A stretch of DNA of 64,000 nt from Argyresthia goedartella (GCA_949825045.1 OX463818.1:30024906-30088905); one strand, 5' to 3'. Counted from the first letter of the stretch, positions 33,800 through 44,415 are shown. The notes: generated from the letters alone by a model not told the origin. A program made the numbers and translations.

Positions 33800-35700
33800 A
33801 GGGCCATCTTATAAATGGTTTATTCTAAAACCGTCCTACCACGACTAGCTCCGAACCCTTACATCAAATACCTCGATATTCTAGCCAACAACCTTAACAA
33901 CCAAATAACCAGTCATTTCGTCAAAAATACTAAGAACTGTCCTAAAAAACTTAGGATATTTGTTCAAAATATGCAGAGTCTAAAAAATAAAACTGATGTA
34001 CTAGAGTCAATTATAGAGAAAACTGATTATCAAATACTGTGCATACAGGAAACATGGATAAAATCGAACCAAAGGAGTTTAATACACATTCAAAATTATA
34101 AATTTGCCTCAGCGTTTTACAGAAGCTCTTGTAAAGGGGGTGGAGTCGCTATTCTTGTAAAGAACGAATTAGATTACACTGAAAGCAAAGACATATCAAA
34201 TCTAACAGTGGAAAGTATTATTGAAATAAGCGCCATTCAGCTACTCCCTAACACTTTAATAGTAAACCTTCATAGATTTGACCGCCACATAGAAACCTTC
34301 TATAATATTCTTAGCGATCTATCACTTCTGCTAAAGAAAAAGTACAAAAAACACGACATCATGATGGTATGCCACTACAACATCGACCAAATTATACCAT
34401 CGGTAGACAGTAGGAAACTAATAAACGAGGGTAACCCCAAATACTTCATCCTGCATTGATTAAGCCTTTTGTAACAACTCTCCAAAAACAGTGTCAGTAA
34501 TAGACCATGGTATTTCAGACCATAAATCCGTGGTAATAGACATAGATTTTTCCCCAAATTATTTACGGGAAAACATAACAACAAAAAAGAGAATTTTCAG
34601 TCCTAAAAACATGACACAGTTTAAAACTGCTCTGTCAATATTACGCTGGGATCAAATAATAATACCAAGCCAAAGAATTAATGAAAATTTCAATTGTTTT
34701 GAAAAGGTAATACAAAAAACTCTCTGTGATTAACCTATCTCATCCTGACATGGTTTGATATATATATAGATATCTTGTTAGAGATAAGCTCGCCTTTGTA
34801 CACTATTTTAATATATATCTTGTCAATATAATTATTTGTGTGCAATAAAGAAATTATGAATGAATGAATAAATTATGAAAAAATGCATCAAATCTTCTAG
34901 AAAAAATGTATATTTAAGAGAAATGGACTCATCGACAAACAAAACGAAAACAATGTGGAGAATAATAAAACGCATTACAAAGAGCGACCGAAATATTCCA
35001 CCTCGCAACATAACTTTAGACGAAAAAGACAATCAAATTGACACCTCAGCTGTTTCCATCACATTTAATGAATACTTTGCATCTGTAGGCAAACCTGAAA
35101 AACTAGCAAACGAAAATACAATTAACACCTCTGTAACAAATTGTCCTCTCAACAGCATCTTCCTGAGTCCAATGACAGAAACGAAAATCAATAAAATCAT
35201 AAGGAACCTTCCCAACAAACGTAGTTCAGGCTACGACGACAAACCCCCTATTTTACTAAAGTTCTGTAACACAGAACTTACCGCTCCACTAGCCGCTCTC
35301 ATAAACCAATCACTTAGTGATGGCTGCTTCCCAGAACTTACGCTCCCTTGCATATACATATTGGAAATAGCCACACTTGTACACAAAAATATACAACTTT
35401 ACACCTTCGACGAAACCCTCGCAGAAACACTAAACTCATACTCCCTGCAACCAAACTCTAAATTTATAAAAGTAGTCCCAAATACAGGTCCATTCTCATT
35501 TACAATAAAATACCTAACACATTTAAAAACTTAAACATAAAAACATTTATAAAAAAACTAACCACGCTGCTCTTAGAAAAAGCATATTACTCTACCCAAG
35601 AATTTTTCAATGACAGTTTATAGATATAGGTTTTGAGAAATACACACATTATTCCTCCCATAATTATAATATAAAGTTAAGATAAAATATATATAATAAG
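33800..35700 (+). mobile_element. LINE F, internally deleted
   Basis: Plus-strand LINE remnant with an endonuclease region, an RT N-terminus and a C-terminal tail. Between about 34,740 and 34,870 it contains sequence ending in AATAAAGAAATTATGAATGAATGAATAA, shown here only as a TGAA-type tail, which suggests a small retroposon insertion. The limits are approximate. Confidence 0.75.
33815..35620 (+). pseudogene. LINE F ORF2, RT core deleted in frame
   Basis: Endonuclease landmarks (FVQNMQSLKNK, CIQETW, then a degraded VCHYNID where GDFN is expected, and SDHKS near 34,510) are followed, after a break, by the RT entry (TMWRIIKRI, FNEYFASVG, KRSSGYDDKPP). At about 35,340 the frame jumps from the QSLSDGCFPE block to LPCIYILEIATLVHKN, which in related LINEs lies far downstream in the C-terminal domain. 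All catalytic RT motifs are absent, yet the open frame continues across the junction to 35,532. Function is certainly lost. Confidence 0.82.
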
Positions 35701-35718
35701 TCATAAGTCATAAGTCAT
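35695..35718 (+). repeat. ATAAGTC-type short tandem repeat
   Basis: Three or so units of CATAAGT follow the LINE F tail. A simple-repeat 3' tail of the LINE is the likely origin. Confidence 0.6.
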
Positions 35719-36328
35719 AGTACTTTATTACTGTAGATATTTACATATACTTAACAAACGTCATTTTTTGCCTCTTCTCTACATTGGACCACTGTGGGAG
35801 AAGAAGGGTGTAGAAACTCCCACAGATTGATTTTTAGATCTCTTTTAAAAATAGGTTGTGCTTAACTACCGACTAGCGACAGATGGCGCTGCTACGTATA
35901 CACTCCAAAAAATTTATCTCTGTGTTGAAAAATAATTAAAAATACAACTAAGCCTAATCTTACTGAAATAAATGTGAATTTATAAACTGTGTATATAGAT
36001 ACTATTAAATCAAATGTATAAATCAAGACTAAACAAGTGAATAAAGTGATAAAGGACACAAAGTGTAAACAACAACAATGACAACATCAATAAACAGAAT
36101 TAAACAGTAAAGTGGTCTAATACAAAGTGCTACTACATAACAACAACATATACAACAACAATTTATGACAAACGTAGTGAATAATAACTGTGAACAATAA
36201 AATAATTGCATTCCTTTGTGTAAACAAGTGAGTGTCAGTGCAAAGTCCACCAACGAAATAACTCACAAAGCACGCATTTCATCATCTCATAAGATACATA
36301 GATGATTTTCGACGTATCAGTATCAACA

Positions 36329-36418
36329 CTCGATAGCCGAACGGGTTAAGAACTCGTAACCGCACCTGGCGATCCTTCGATCGATGGTTCGATCCCCAGC
36401 CGCAGCGAACTTTTTTTT
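36329..36418 (+). promoter_or_regulatory. tRNA-like A/B boxes and T-run in LINE G leader
   Basis: TAGCCGAACGGG at 36,334-36,345 resembles the Pol III A box, and GGTTCGATCCC at 36,386-36,396 is a near-perfect B box. The spacing is 40 bases, and a run of eight T's follows at 36,411-36,418, as a Pol III terminator would. The T-stem does not pair properly, so this is a tRNA-derived sequence (SINE head or captured promoter), not a working tRNA gene. It lies about 180 bases before ORF1. Confidence 0.65.
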
Positions 36419-36598
36419 CAACTTTATTTCACCGCTGACGAATCATATAGTGACATCTGTGCAATAAATCAAGCAACTTCCAAAAAAAAAAACAGATAAC
36501 TCAGTGGATTAATAACCAGAGTCTAGACAAGACCATACTAGAGAAGAGAGAGTCGCAATATTTCGCCACCAGAGGTCACCATTTGTATATCTAACAAG

Positions 36599-38206
36599 AT
36601 GAAGTGCAAAATATGCAACGGAATAATTCCCGGCCCAGAAAAATTAACATGCTCCATTTGCCAATGCCAATTTCATCATAATTGTATTAATATAACAACG
36701 GCATATTATATGGGAAATCTATCAAAACTTCAAAATGACTATAAATGCAGTGTTTGCCAGGAAGCTCTGAATAAAATATCACATCTACAAGACCAGCCAC
36801 GTATTTCACCCAACAACAAATGCGACAGCCCTCACACTCACACTCCACAAACAAACAAACAAACAGGGCAATGGGAAAATATTACAATGAGAGCGCCGCG
36901 ACGTCTTATAACCAGCTGTGATTATCAGCAGAATGAGTCGGTGCTACTGAATATCTCACATCAAAGCCTACCGAGTGCCATGGAAAACAGCGAAGAGTGT
37001 AACGAACTGCGAGAGGATAATGTGAAACTGCGATCAGAACTTAAGATGGCGAACAGCGAAATTGATAACCTGAGTATTGAAATTATGAACCTGAAACACA
37101 CTTTAGAAACCACAAATAAAAAACTAGAGTTCTGTAAATCAGTGGGCCTTCATCAATCTGTGCCATTTAGAAGCACTGCAGCGCCGGGTTTCTTCTCCCC
37201 ACAATACCGTAGAATCACACCTAATACTGTACAGGGTGGATTTCCCCGTAGAACACCAACTGAATTTACAAATAGAGTCGTCGAAAAAATTACACCTATT
37301 AAGCTATGCCCCATAGAGCTGAATGACCATGTAACGACTATACAGAAAGAGTTGTTACCTAAAACCATAAGATCAACGTTTAAGGCCAACGAAGCTATGG
37401 CATCAGTGCTTACTCAAGAGACAAAAAATACCACGAATAAGACAAAACCTCAGCACCAATCACAACCAAAGCGACGAGTGATGATCTTAGCCGATGAACA
37501 GGGTAAAGGAATGCGCAGTATCCTACAAGAATCTTTGGGAAGTGGATATATTGTGGAGTCAATTCTGAGGCCCAATGCTACCATGGACCAAGTTATGAAA
37601 TCATGTCTTTCGCTGTGCAACAATTATGGTCGTAATGATATCGTTATCGTTTTAGGAGGTTCAAAGGATAAAGATCCACTCAGAATGAAGTCGTTACTGT
37701 ATTATAATCTTAGTATTATGTTACAATGTAAAATAATAATATGTAAAACGGTTAACAATAAGCATTTAAATGAAGAAATGATCAATTGTACTTTCAGGCA
37801 TATATGTTCCCGTTTTACACACACCACTCTCTTAGGTATAAGTAAAAAAGATGATAAAAAATATTTCGGAAAATATAGGCTCAACAGACAGTATGCATGT
37901 CAACAGCTTTTTGAAGAAATTATTAGAATCAATCCTCCACAAAAGGATCTGACGCAATGTAAGATTTCCAGACAAACTCAAACTGGTCTACCAATTGATT
38001 TGCCTATGTTGATTAATGTAGAGACACAGACAGAGGATCTCGAAATTAATTACAAAAATGATTGTGCTATAACGGGGAATATTGAAAATACAAATAATAA
38101 TAATTTGATTGACAATGATAATGATAGTAATAATGATAACAATGTTGATAATAATGACTATAGGAATAATGACAATGCTAATGACGTAACGTTTTTTCGT
38201 GAATAA
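36599..38206 (+). CDS. LINE G ORF1 protein: PHD finger, coiled coil, SGNH-like
   Basis: Intact 535-codon frame. Residues 3-53 form a complete C4HC3 PHD-type finger (C3, C6, C18, C21, H26, C29, C50, C53). Residues about 133-180 form a heptad-rich coiled coil. Residues about 290-420 look like the SGNH/GDSL-esterase-type domain known in CR1-like ORF1 proteins (RVMILADEQGKGM, then IVLGGSKDKD), although the classical GDS serine is not conserved as such. RQTQTG at 458-463 and ETQTED at 475-480 are TQT motifs of the kind bound by dynein light chain LC8. The tail is Asn/Asp-rich low complexity. ORF1p is expected to coat the LINE RNA. It overlaps ORF2 by 17 nt. Confidence 0.9.
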   Translation: MKCKICNGIIPGPEKLTCSICQCQFHHNCINITTAYYMGNLSKLQNDYKCSVCQEALNKISHLQDQPRISPNNKCDSPHTHTPQTNKQTGQWENITMRAPRRLITSCDYQQNESVLLNISHQSLPSAMENSEECNELREDNVKLRSELKMANSEIDNLSIEIMNLKHTLETTNKKLEFCKSVGLHQSVPFRSTAAPGFFSPQYRRITPNTVQGGFPRRTPTEFTNRVVEKITPIKLCPIELNDHVTTIQKELLPKTIRSTFKANEAMASVLTQETKNTTNKTKPQHQSQPKRRVMILADEQGKGMRSILQESLGSGYIVESILRPNATMDQVMKSCLSLCNNYGRNDIVIVLGGSKDKDPLRMKSLLYYNLSIMLQCKIIICKTVNNKHLNEEMINCTFRHICSRFTHTTLLGISKKDDKKYFGKYRLNRQYACQQLFEEIIRINPPQKDLTQCKISRQTQTGLPIDLPMLINVETQTEDLEINYKNDCAITGNIENTNNNNLIDNDNDSNNDNNVDNNDYRNNDNANDVTFFRE

Positions 38207-41053
38207 CCATGTAAATATATTTCATCAAAATATCGATGGCCTAGTAAATAAGTCTGACCTGTTAACAATACATCTAGATGAGCTTCGAACAATTGGAGTA
38301 ATTGTAGATATAGTAGGAATCACAGAACATAACATGATTGAAACTGATATTTATTCGCTTAATGTCAAAAACTATACACTGGCTACTTACTCTGCCAGAA
38401 ACACGCGAAGTGGAGGTACTGCCATACTAGTAAATAACGGACTTGATTATAATGTAATAGATATATCACAATACAATATCCCTAATTTTATAGAATGCTG
38501 TGGCATCACAATTCCGCAGTATAATATCAATTTAATATGTATTTATAGAAAAGCAAAATATGACACAAAGACTTACGACGTATTCTTTAACAACATAGAC
38601 AAACTATTACATAGACTTTGCAAGGGTAAAATAAAAATTATAGTGTGTGGTGATTTTAATATAGATAGACTCAAAAAGAATAGATCTGCGGTTTATTTCG
38701 AAGAACTATTATTAACTTACAATCTAAAATTAATTTTTAATGAACCAACGAGATTAAGTAGTGGGACATGTTTGGACAATTTTATACATAACATCAGAGG
38801 ATGTAGAGCCGAAATAGTAGAATTTGCACTATCGGACCACACTGGTCAGATACTAAAATGTCCAGTAAAATATAATAATGTCCTCCAAAATTGGTCAATA
38901 CTAAGGCATGACTATAGTGCAGAGTATTTGAAAAAGTTTAAAGATCATATTGCAAGTCTCAATTTCAGCGAGGTATACAATAATAAAGACGCTGATGCAG
39001 CTTTCAGTGAGTTCCATAGTACTTTTAAACTTTTATATGACCTATGTTTTCCCATCATCAAAGTAAAGATCTCAAGAAATAGACGACCACAATGGATATC
39101 AAAAGGTATCAAACTTTGTACAAAAAGGAAAAGAGAGTTGTTATGGCAATCAAGGAGAGCCCCAAACCAACAAAACAAACAAACCTTTATAAATTATTCA
39201 AAAAGACTCAAAAAAATTATTAAATTGACACAGAAGTCCCAGAATGAATACTTAATTAAAACATCAAATAACAAATCGAAAACTACGTGGAAAATAATAA
39301 ACAACTACAACAACAATAAGACTAAGCCGAAGGATTACATTAAACAAATTAGACATAACAATGAACTTATTACTCATCCACGTGAAATTGCAGAGTCATT
39401 TAATGAATATTACATTGATCAGATATCAAAGCGAAGTCAACAGAACGTTACAAATACCCCAATGAAAATACCATTTAATCCTAACTCATTATTTTTAAAG
39501 CCAACTTCTCCACTCGAGGTATATCAAATAATTAAAAATCTTAAAAATACAAACAGTGCTGGATATGACAACATATGCACTAAAGTTATAAAATATGTGG
39601 CAGATTTTATAGCGCCTATATTGAGCTGTATAATTAACCTATCGATAGAGCAAGGCGTATATCCAGAGAAATTAAAAACCTCAATAATTAGACCGCTCTT
39701 CAAGAAACAGGACCGTGAAAATATGAGTTTCTATAGACCTGTTGCACTAATCCCCATATTATCGAAAGTCTTTGAAAAAGTAATCTATAATAGCATTTAT
39801 CAATATTTTGAGAAAAAAAAATTATTTGCAGAAGAGCAAAAGGGATTCAGAAAAAGTAAAACAATTGACTTAGCCATTTACGATTTCTTAAGTCAGGTAG
39901 TGACTTGCTTGGATAAAAGGATTCCTGTTTCAGCTTTGTACATGGATATGACGAAGGCATTTGACTTCGTCGACCATACAACGCTGATAAAAAAACTTGA
40001 GGTGTATGGTGTCCGAGGGAATGTGGCTGAACTTATTAAAAGCTATCTAACCAATAGACAACAGCTTACACAGATTTCTAGAATTTGCGATAGAACTAAA
40101 ACGGAAATTCATCATCTATCACATCCGAGAACTGTTCAATATGGTGTACCACAAGGTAGCGTTTTAGGACCATTACTATTCCTCGTTTACATTAATGATC
40201 TCCCTAAATCAGTTACCCATTCAATGGTTCTATTCGCAGATGATAGTACCATTGGATAGGTTGCGGAGTGCCGAGATCCAAATACATACGAATTAGAAAT
40301 TAATGACTCGCTTAAAAATATAGTCGACTGGCTGGAATGTAATAATCTGTTAATTAATATTGAGAAAATTATATGACATTCACAAATAATTATAACCACA
40401 TACAATCTAATAAACTTGACATTCAATATAAAAACAAAAAAATTGACGAAATAAAAGTAACAAAATTCTTAGGACTAAACATCGACTCACATTTGACGTG
40501 GAAACCGAAAATAGAACATTTGTGCAAAAAATTAAGTCAGCTCTCTTATGCTTTATATATGCTTAGCAAAGTTACCGGTCAATCTGCTCTGTTGACTGTC
40601 TATCATGCTTTTGTCGCCTCAACACTAAGGTATGGCATTATATTTTGGGGAAACTCAACGGACAAAGATAAGGCGTTTATAGCCCAAAAACGATGTATAA
40701 GGGCAATCTGTCAGTTAAAACCAATGGATAGCTGTATGCCCCACTTCAGATCATTAGGAATTTTAACATTGCCATCTCTCTACATTTACGAAACTGCTGT
40801 ATTTGTAAAAGTAAAGTGGAATTTGTTTAAGACAATGTATAGTAAACGAGACATCAAATTAAGTGCTCCTCCTAGCTCCACAGCTCTATTCTCGAAAGGC
40901 ATTTATGGTATGGCGCCAAAAGTGTATAATAGATTGCCCAAATCGATTAGGAATATTGACAATATTCACATATATAAAGCGAGACTTAAACAGTTCTTAG
41001 TCGAAAAATGTTACTATAAAATACAGGACTACATTGAAGACACGTCAATATGA
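38190..41053 (+). pseudogene. LINE G ORF2 endonuclease/reverse transcriptase
   Basis: Opens at 38,190 in the frame one base ahead of ORF1. There is no ATG until well inside the endonuclease, so initiation needs frameshifting, reinitiation at a non-ATG codon, or a lost ATG. Endonuclease motifs are complete (HQNIDG, GITEHN, CIYRK, CGDFNID, LDNFI, LSDH). RT motifs include MDMTKAFDFVDH, YGVPQGSVLGP and the catalytic FADD near 40,240. A TAG at 40,257 falls seven codons after the start of FADD, and a frameshift lies near 40,370. After it the C-terminal domain is open to the TGA ending at 41,053 (LGLNIDSHLTWKPK, YGIIFWG). Two lesions keep it from being functional. Confidence 0.88.
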
Positions 41054-41107
41054 CATAATATGTACATTATAACTAGTTTTAAGTAACATTATAATATTTT
41101 GTGGACA

Positions 41108-41310
41108 TAAAGGACAATGAGCAAAAATGTATGGACCAAAAACCCAGAGTCAATATAATAATCTTATATACAGTAATATAGTCCACAAATACAAGAACTT
41201 GAAAACGTATTTCGTTTACCGTAAAACCATCCCCGGACGCCACACGGGCTCACACAGTGCAGCCATGTATAAGCCTGTATAACGCCCAACTGGTTCTCAA
41301 ATGTTGTGCT
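41108..41310 (+). repeat. left long terminal inverted repeat
   Basis: Matches the complement of 44,035-44,231. The match is strongest over the words GAAAACGTATTTCGTTTACC and CACACGGGCTCACACAG, with scattered differences toward the outer end. Confidence 0.8.
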
Positions 41311-41365
41311 AAATATATATATATTCGACGTTAAGTCTTTGAAAGTTGACTGACCGTAAGGATAT

Positions 41366-41402
41366 TGACCTTGACCTTGAACTTGACCTTATCATGACCT
41401 TT
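41366..41402 (+). promoter_or_regulatory. cluster of TGACCT-type half-sites
   Basis: TGACCTTGA occurs at 41,366-41,374 and again at 41,372-41,380, followed by TGACCTTAT at 41,384 and TGACCT at 41,395. The complement, TCAAGGTCA, is the extended half-site of monomer-binding nuclear receptors such as FTZ-F1 and ERR. It may equally be a simple TTGACC repeat without function. Confidence 0.4.
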
Positions 41403-41579
41403 CATGAGTGTGGCAGAAATCGTACATGGGAAATATCTTTACATTGCTTGGTTCTCAGAAGTGTTTGCAAAAGGCCAGGGGTCTTATAGATATGCGTGTA
41501 AAAAAAACAACTGAATAATATTTTGTTATTTATTTGTCAATTACAGTTTTTAATTATACATTAGAATCTTATTACCTAC

Positions 41580-41894
41580 TTACATGTTATCTACATCAAT
41601 TATTACATTATCTAAAAATGCTGCTGGTTGTTGCAGCCCTTCATGTCTTGCTAATGATAGGTAATACACCATGCTTATAATATGGGCACAACTACCTAGA
41701 GTACGGCGACCATGAATACATGAACAAACATATTCTACAATTGCATCCCTACTATTTAGCCCCGATGTATACAAAATGTATGTATAATATGTTTTCGATC
41801 GCACATGTCGCGACTGTATGCGACCCCTCAATAAAGTTTTCAAACCTAATCCACCAATATTCACAAGATCAGGGTATCTATATATTTCGACCAC
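41580..41894 (-). pseudogene. transposase C-terminal segment with SWIM-like finger
   Basis: Contains YVCSCIHGRRTLGSCAH, a CxC...CxH SWIM-type zinc pattern as seen at the end of some ISL2EU/Harbinger transposases, and ends at a stop at 41,580. It is in another frame from the catalytic segment upstream. The sequence expected between them, including the last catalytic acidic residue, is missing. Confidence 0.7.
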
Positions 41895-42975
41895 ACGCTT
41901 CTAGGTCAGGAACAGCGTCTCGGAACCCTCGGTCTAGTATAATGGCATCGCCTTCGTTTAAAAACCACCGAATAGGCGCTTCTTCTGCTCGATCACCGTG
42001 ATTATCTAAGATTTTTTGTATTATAGTAGCGTCGGACGTTGTTGCAGCATATGGCCCAAATACATCAATTATGTAGCCGTCTGCACAAACGACTAAAAAA
42101 GGTTTTATTAAGTTTTTGAATTTGTGCAAACTGTAACTTTTGCGCTGGAATAAAAAATTGGCACTTTTTTGGAGATACAAATATGTTCCATCACATATGA
42201 TTATAGCCTTGGCTCTTGGATTAGTACCAAAAATGTGATTTGGTACCTCTCTGTTTCTTCTCGTGACTTCTTCAATTGATATATGGTCTAACCCCAAATG
42301 AAGAGGAACAAAATCACGCTCTAAGCATTCTCTAGTGACGCGTATTTTCCTTTCAAGATTTCGTCGTGACATCCCAAACACTGATGCCAGACGCACACCG
42401 GGCTCGCCTGTACGTATTTTACATAAAAACGCAGCTAAGTCAGTTTTGGGTGTGTTCGATGATTCACGAAGAGATGGTGTTTCATCAAGAATCATATTAA
42501 ATTGTACATGATTCACTCCAGTCCAAAAATGAAGAGTTTCTTCATCAATTTCATTCAAATTCTCAAAGTCAAGTGACGATTTATCTTCAAGTGCTTGTCT
42601 GTATATTGCAATTATATCAAGCAGGTGATCACCGTTAAAGTCATTTAAACGGCGTGTCACATAAGATTCAAAATCTTGCCAAGTAGTGTTCCTCAAATGG
42701 TTTAGGCAGATTCGAGATAGTGGAGGTATATAAAGATTATAATAACTGAGAAGATATGACTTCAATGAGTTGGGTATTTGTCGGAGGTGCAAATCATTGC
42801 AGTTTTCAAACAAGCATCTTCTCGAAGAGTTGGGGGCACGTTGTATTCCAGCAACATTGATTGATTGTGTTGGTTGTCGAGCTGGTTGGGCTTCTTGTAT
42901 TTCCGCTCGTCTTGCTGCGTATTCAATGCGTTGCCAACAAGGATGACAAATTGACCTCGTACCATCAAATGGAAT
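41878..42975 (-). pseudogene. ISL2EU/Harbinger-type transposase, exon 2
   Basis: After an acceptor-like TTTATTACAG the frame opens at 42,975 with IPFDGTRSICHPCW, completing a C2-C2 zinc finger with exon 1. It then continues to the DDE_Tnp_4-type catalytic region: IIICDGTYLYLQKS (first Asp), KSYSLHKFKNLIKPFLVVC, and AIILDRGFRDAVPDLE (second Asp). The frame closes at 41,878, before the region that should hold the third acidic residue. The motif set fits the ISL2EU branch of PIF/Harbinger better than classical Harbinger. The enzyme is inactive as it stands. Confidence 0.82.
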
Positions 42976-43602
42976 CTGTAATAAACATGGTAGATATGAA
43001 ATCCTATATGTGTAGCAAAAAACTATAGGTACGAAATCGGGGAAGTTCTAAGAAAGGGCCGATTCAACAGTAGAATATATGAAGCTAGAGATGAGCATGA
43101 AAGAGGCTATAGAGTTATGCAGGGGTCTTCGCAGTGGATATCTCTGATCTCGGACTACTCACCCGGGAATTTAAGGCGTAACGATATGTCAAGTTACTTT
43201 TTTTTTCCTAAATCTTACATCAGTGGAAAAGCGACAGCAACAATCGCTGTCTTGTCTTAGCTTTTGATGGAAAACTGCACGAAATAACAACCATTCGTAC
43301 TATCTGAGAATCTAGGTAGTTGCATAGCCAATGTCTCTGTTACTGTAAAAGCCCGAAATACGGGGATTTAACGAGTTCGGACTTTTACAGTAACATCTCT
43401 ATTAATAAATGAGGTAGAAATGTAGTACCGGTAAAATGAGGCAAACAAAATACTACCTTTGCTATAGCAGAAAAAATAGACAGCCAAACCTTTTATTTTT
43501 GCTTAGTTCCAATAAGCCCCTACAATTCCAATTAGCCCCATCTTACGTAGTGCTAACAATTATTATGATCTTCATTAGATGTATATTCAAACTGATAAAT
43601 AC
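42976..43602 (-). other. intron of the transposase gene
   Basis: Donor GAG/GTATTT (at 43,603/43,602) and acceptor TTTATTACAG/ATT frame this 627-bp intron, and both sides are phase 0. Inside lies a hairpin with stems 43,339-43,357 and 43,376-43,394 around GTTACTGTAAAAG, possibly a small foldback insertion. Confidence 0.65.
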
Positions 43603-43740
43603 CTCTTGTTGACTCTCGATTCCGCGAAACATATACTCCACAAAAGCTCGGCGTGTTTCTAACAAGTCCATTGAGAGGATGTGTAGCTGTCTACGAGCCA
43701 GTGATCGGGCACAAAGCACACAATGGTTGTTCACATCCAT
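43603..43740 (-). pseudogene. transposase exon 1 with Cys pair
   Basis: From the ATG at 43,740 the frame reads MDVNNHCVLCARSLARRQLH and runs to the donor at 43,603, 46 codons, phase 0. The CVLC pair would combine with CHPC of exon 2 into one zinc-binding module. The longer open frame to 43,830 is possible but has no supporting motif. Confidence 0.65.
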
Positions 43741-43830
43741 ATTTAGTCCGTAATCACAGAGGCAAAACGATGTCCACAATACAAACGCCAGGTCACAGTA
43801 AGCAATCTCGGTATCCGGTAAGAAATGCAA

Positions 43831-44034
43831 GTGGTCGTGGTAAAAATAAAACGAATTGAGAGATTGAGCGGTAATACGGTTACAACGAAACCTTCCGAAG
43901 GACTGCGCTTGCGCAGCTATGCGCGCGGGGCAGGGTGAGTCACATAACCTTGATAGATAACAAAGCGCGCTATCTTCTATCTCTTTCAGTCTCCTAAATG
44001 GGTACGCTAATCAGTATTTTGCATTCCTGTCACA
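43831..44034. other. 5' leader of the DNA transposon
   Basis: GC-richer stretch (TGCGCGCGGGGCAGG near 43,918) between exon 1 and the right inverted repeat; probably leader and promoter of the transposase gene. No clear TATA box was picked out. Confidence 0.4.
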
Positions 44035-44231
44035 CAGGACTAAAACATAATAAGAACCAGTTTGGCTCTAAACAAGCTAAAACATGTCTGCGCTGTGTGA
44101 GCCCGTGTGGCGTCCGGGGATGGTTTTACGGTAAACGAAATACGTTTTCGAGGCCTTGGATTTATGGACTAAATTACTGTATATATGATTATTTAATCGA
44201 CTCTGGGTGTTTTTTGCCCATCCTCCTTTAA
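44035..44231 (-). repeat. right long terminal inverted repeat
   Basis: Inverted partner of 41,108-41,310. The inner part around GTGAGCCCGTGTGGCGTCCG is identical to the complement of the left repeat. Confidence 0.8.
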
Positions 44232-44415
44232 CAAAAATACCTTAGCGCGTTTAGTAAATATTGACATCTGATGTAAATCTATGTAAATTTGTGTTTTTTG
44301 CGTGTAACTAATATTTGCATGCTGCATGGCAGAGTATAGCGAACCATATTTTAAATTACATTATTATACACCTGATGTACACCTATATTCGTGCAAATAA
44401 ACATTACTTACTTAC

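Larger units (their letters stand above)
35870..41107 (+). mobile_element. LINE G (CR1/Jockey-group), nearly intact
   Basis: A leader with a tRNA-like element, a 535-residue ORF1 and an overlapping ORF2 with complete endonuclease and RT motifs. ORF2 has one TAG and one frameshift late in the gene. The 5' limit is uncertain. The 3' limit is set by the inverted end of the next element at 41,108. Confidence 0.85.
41108..44231 (-). mobile_element. ISL2EU/Harbinger-like DNA transposon, long inverted ends
   Basis: Inverted end sequences of roughly 125-200 bp enclose a minus-strand transposase gene with one intron. The outermost shared words are TAAAGGA (left) and its complement TCCTTTA (right). 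An exact target duplication could not be fixed. The element abuts LINE G on the left and the tail of LINE C on the right. The superfamily call rests on the transposase. Confidence 0.75.

Noticed and set aside
36329..36410. Functional tRNA gene
   Set aside because: A and B boxes are good, but the T-stem and acceptor stem do not pair, so it is tRNA-derived only.
41054..41107. Exact TAA/TTA target duplication of the ISL2EU-like element
   Set aside because: TAA at the left and TTA at the right do not match as direct repeats, so no target duplication is claimed.
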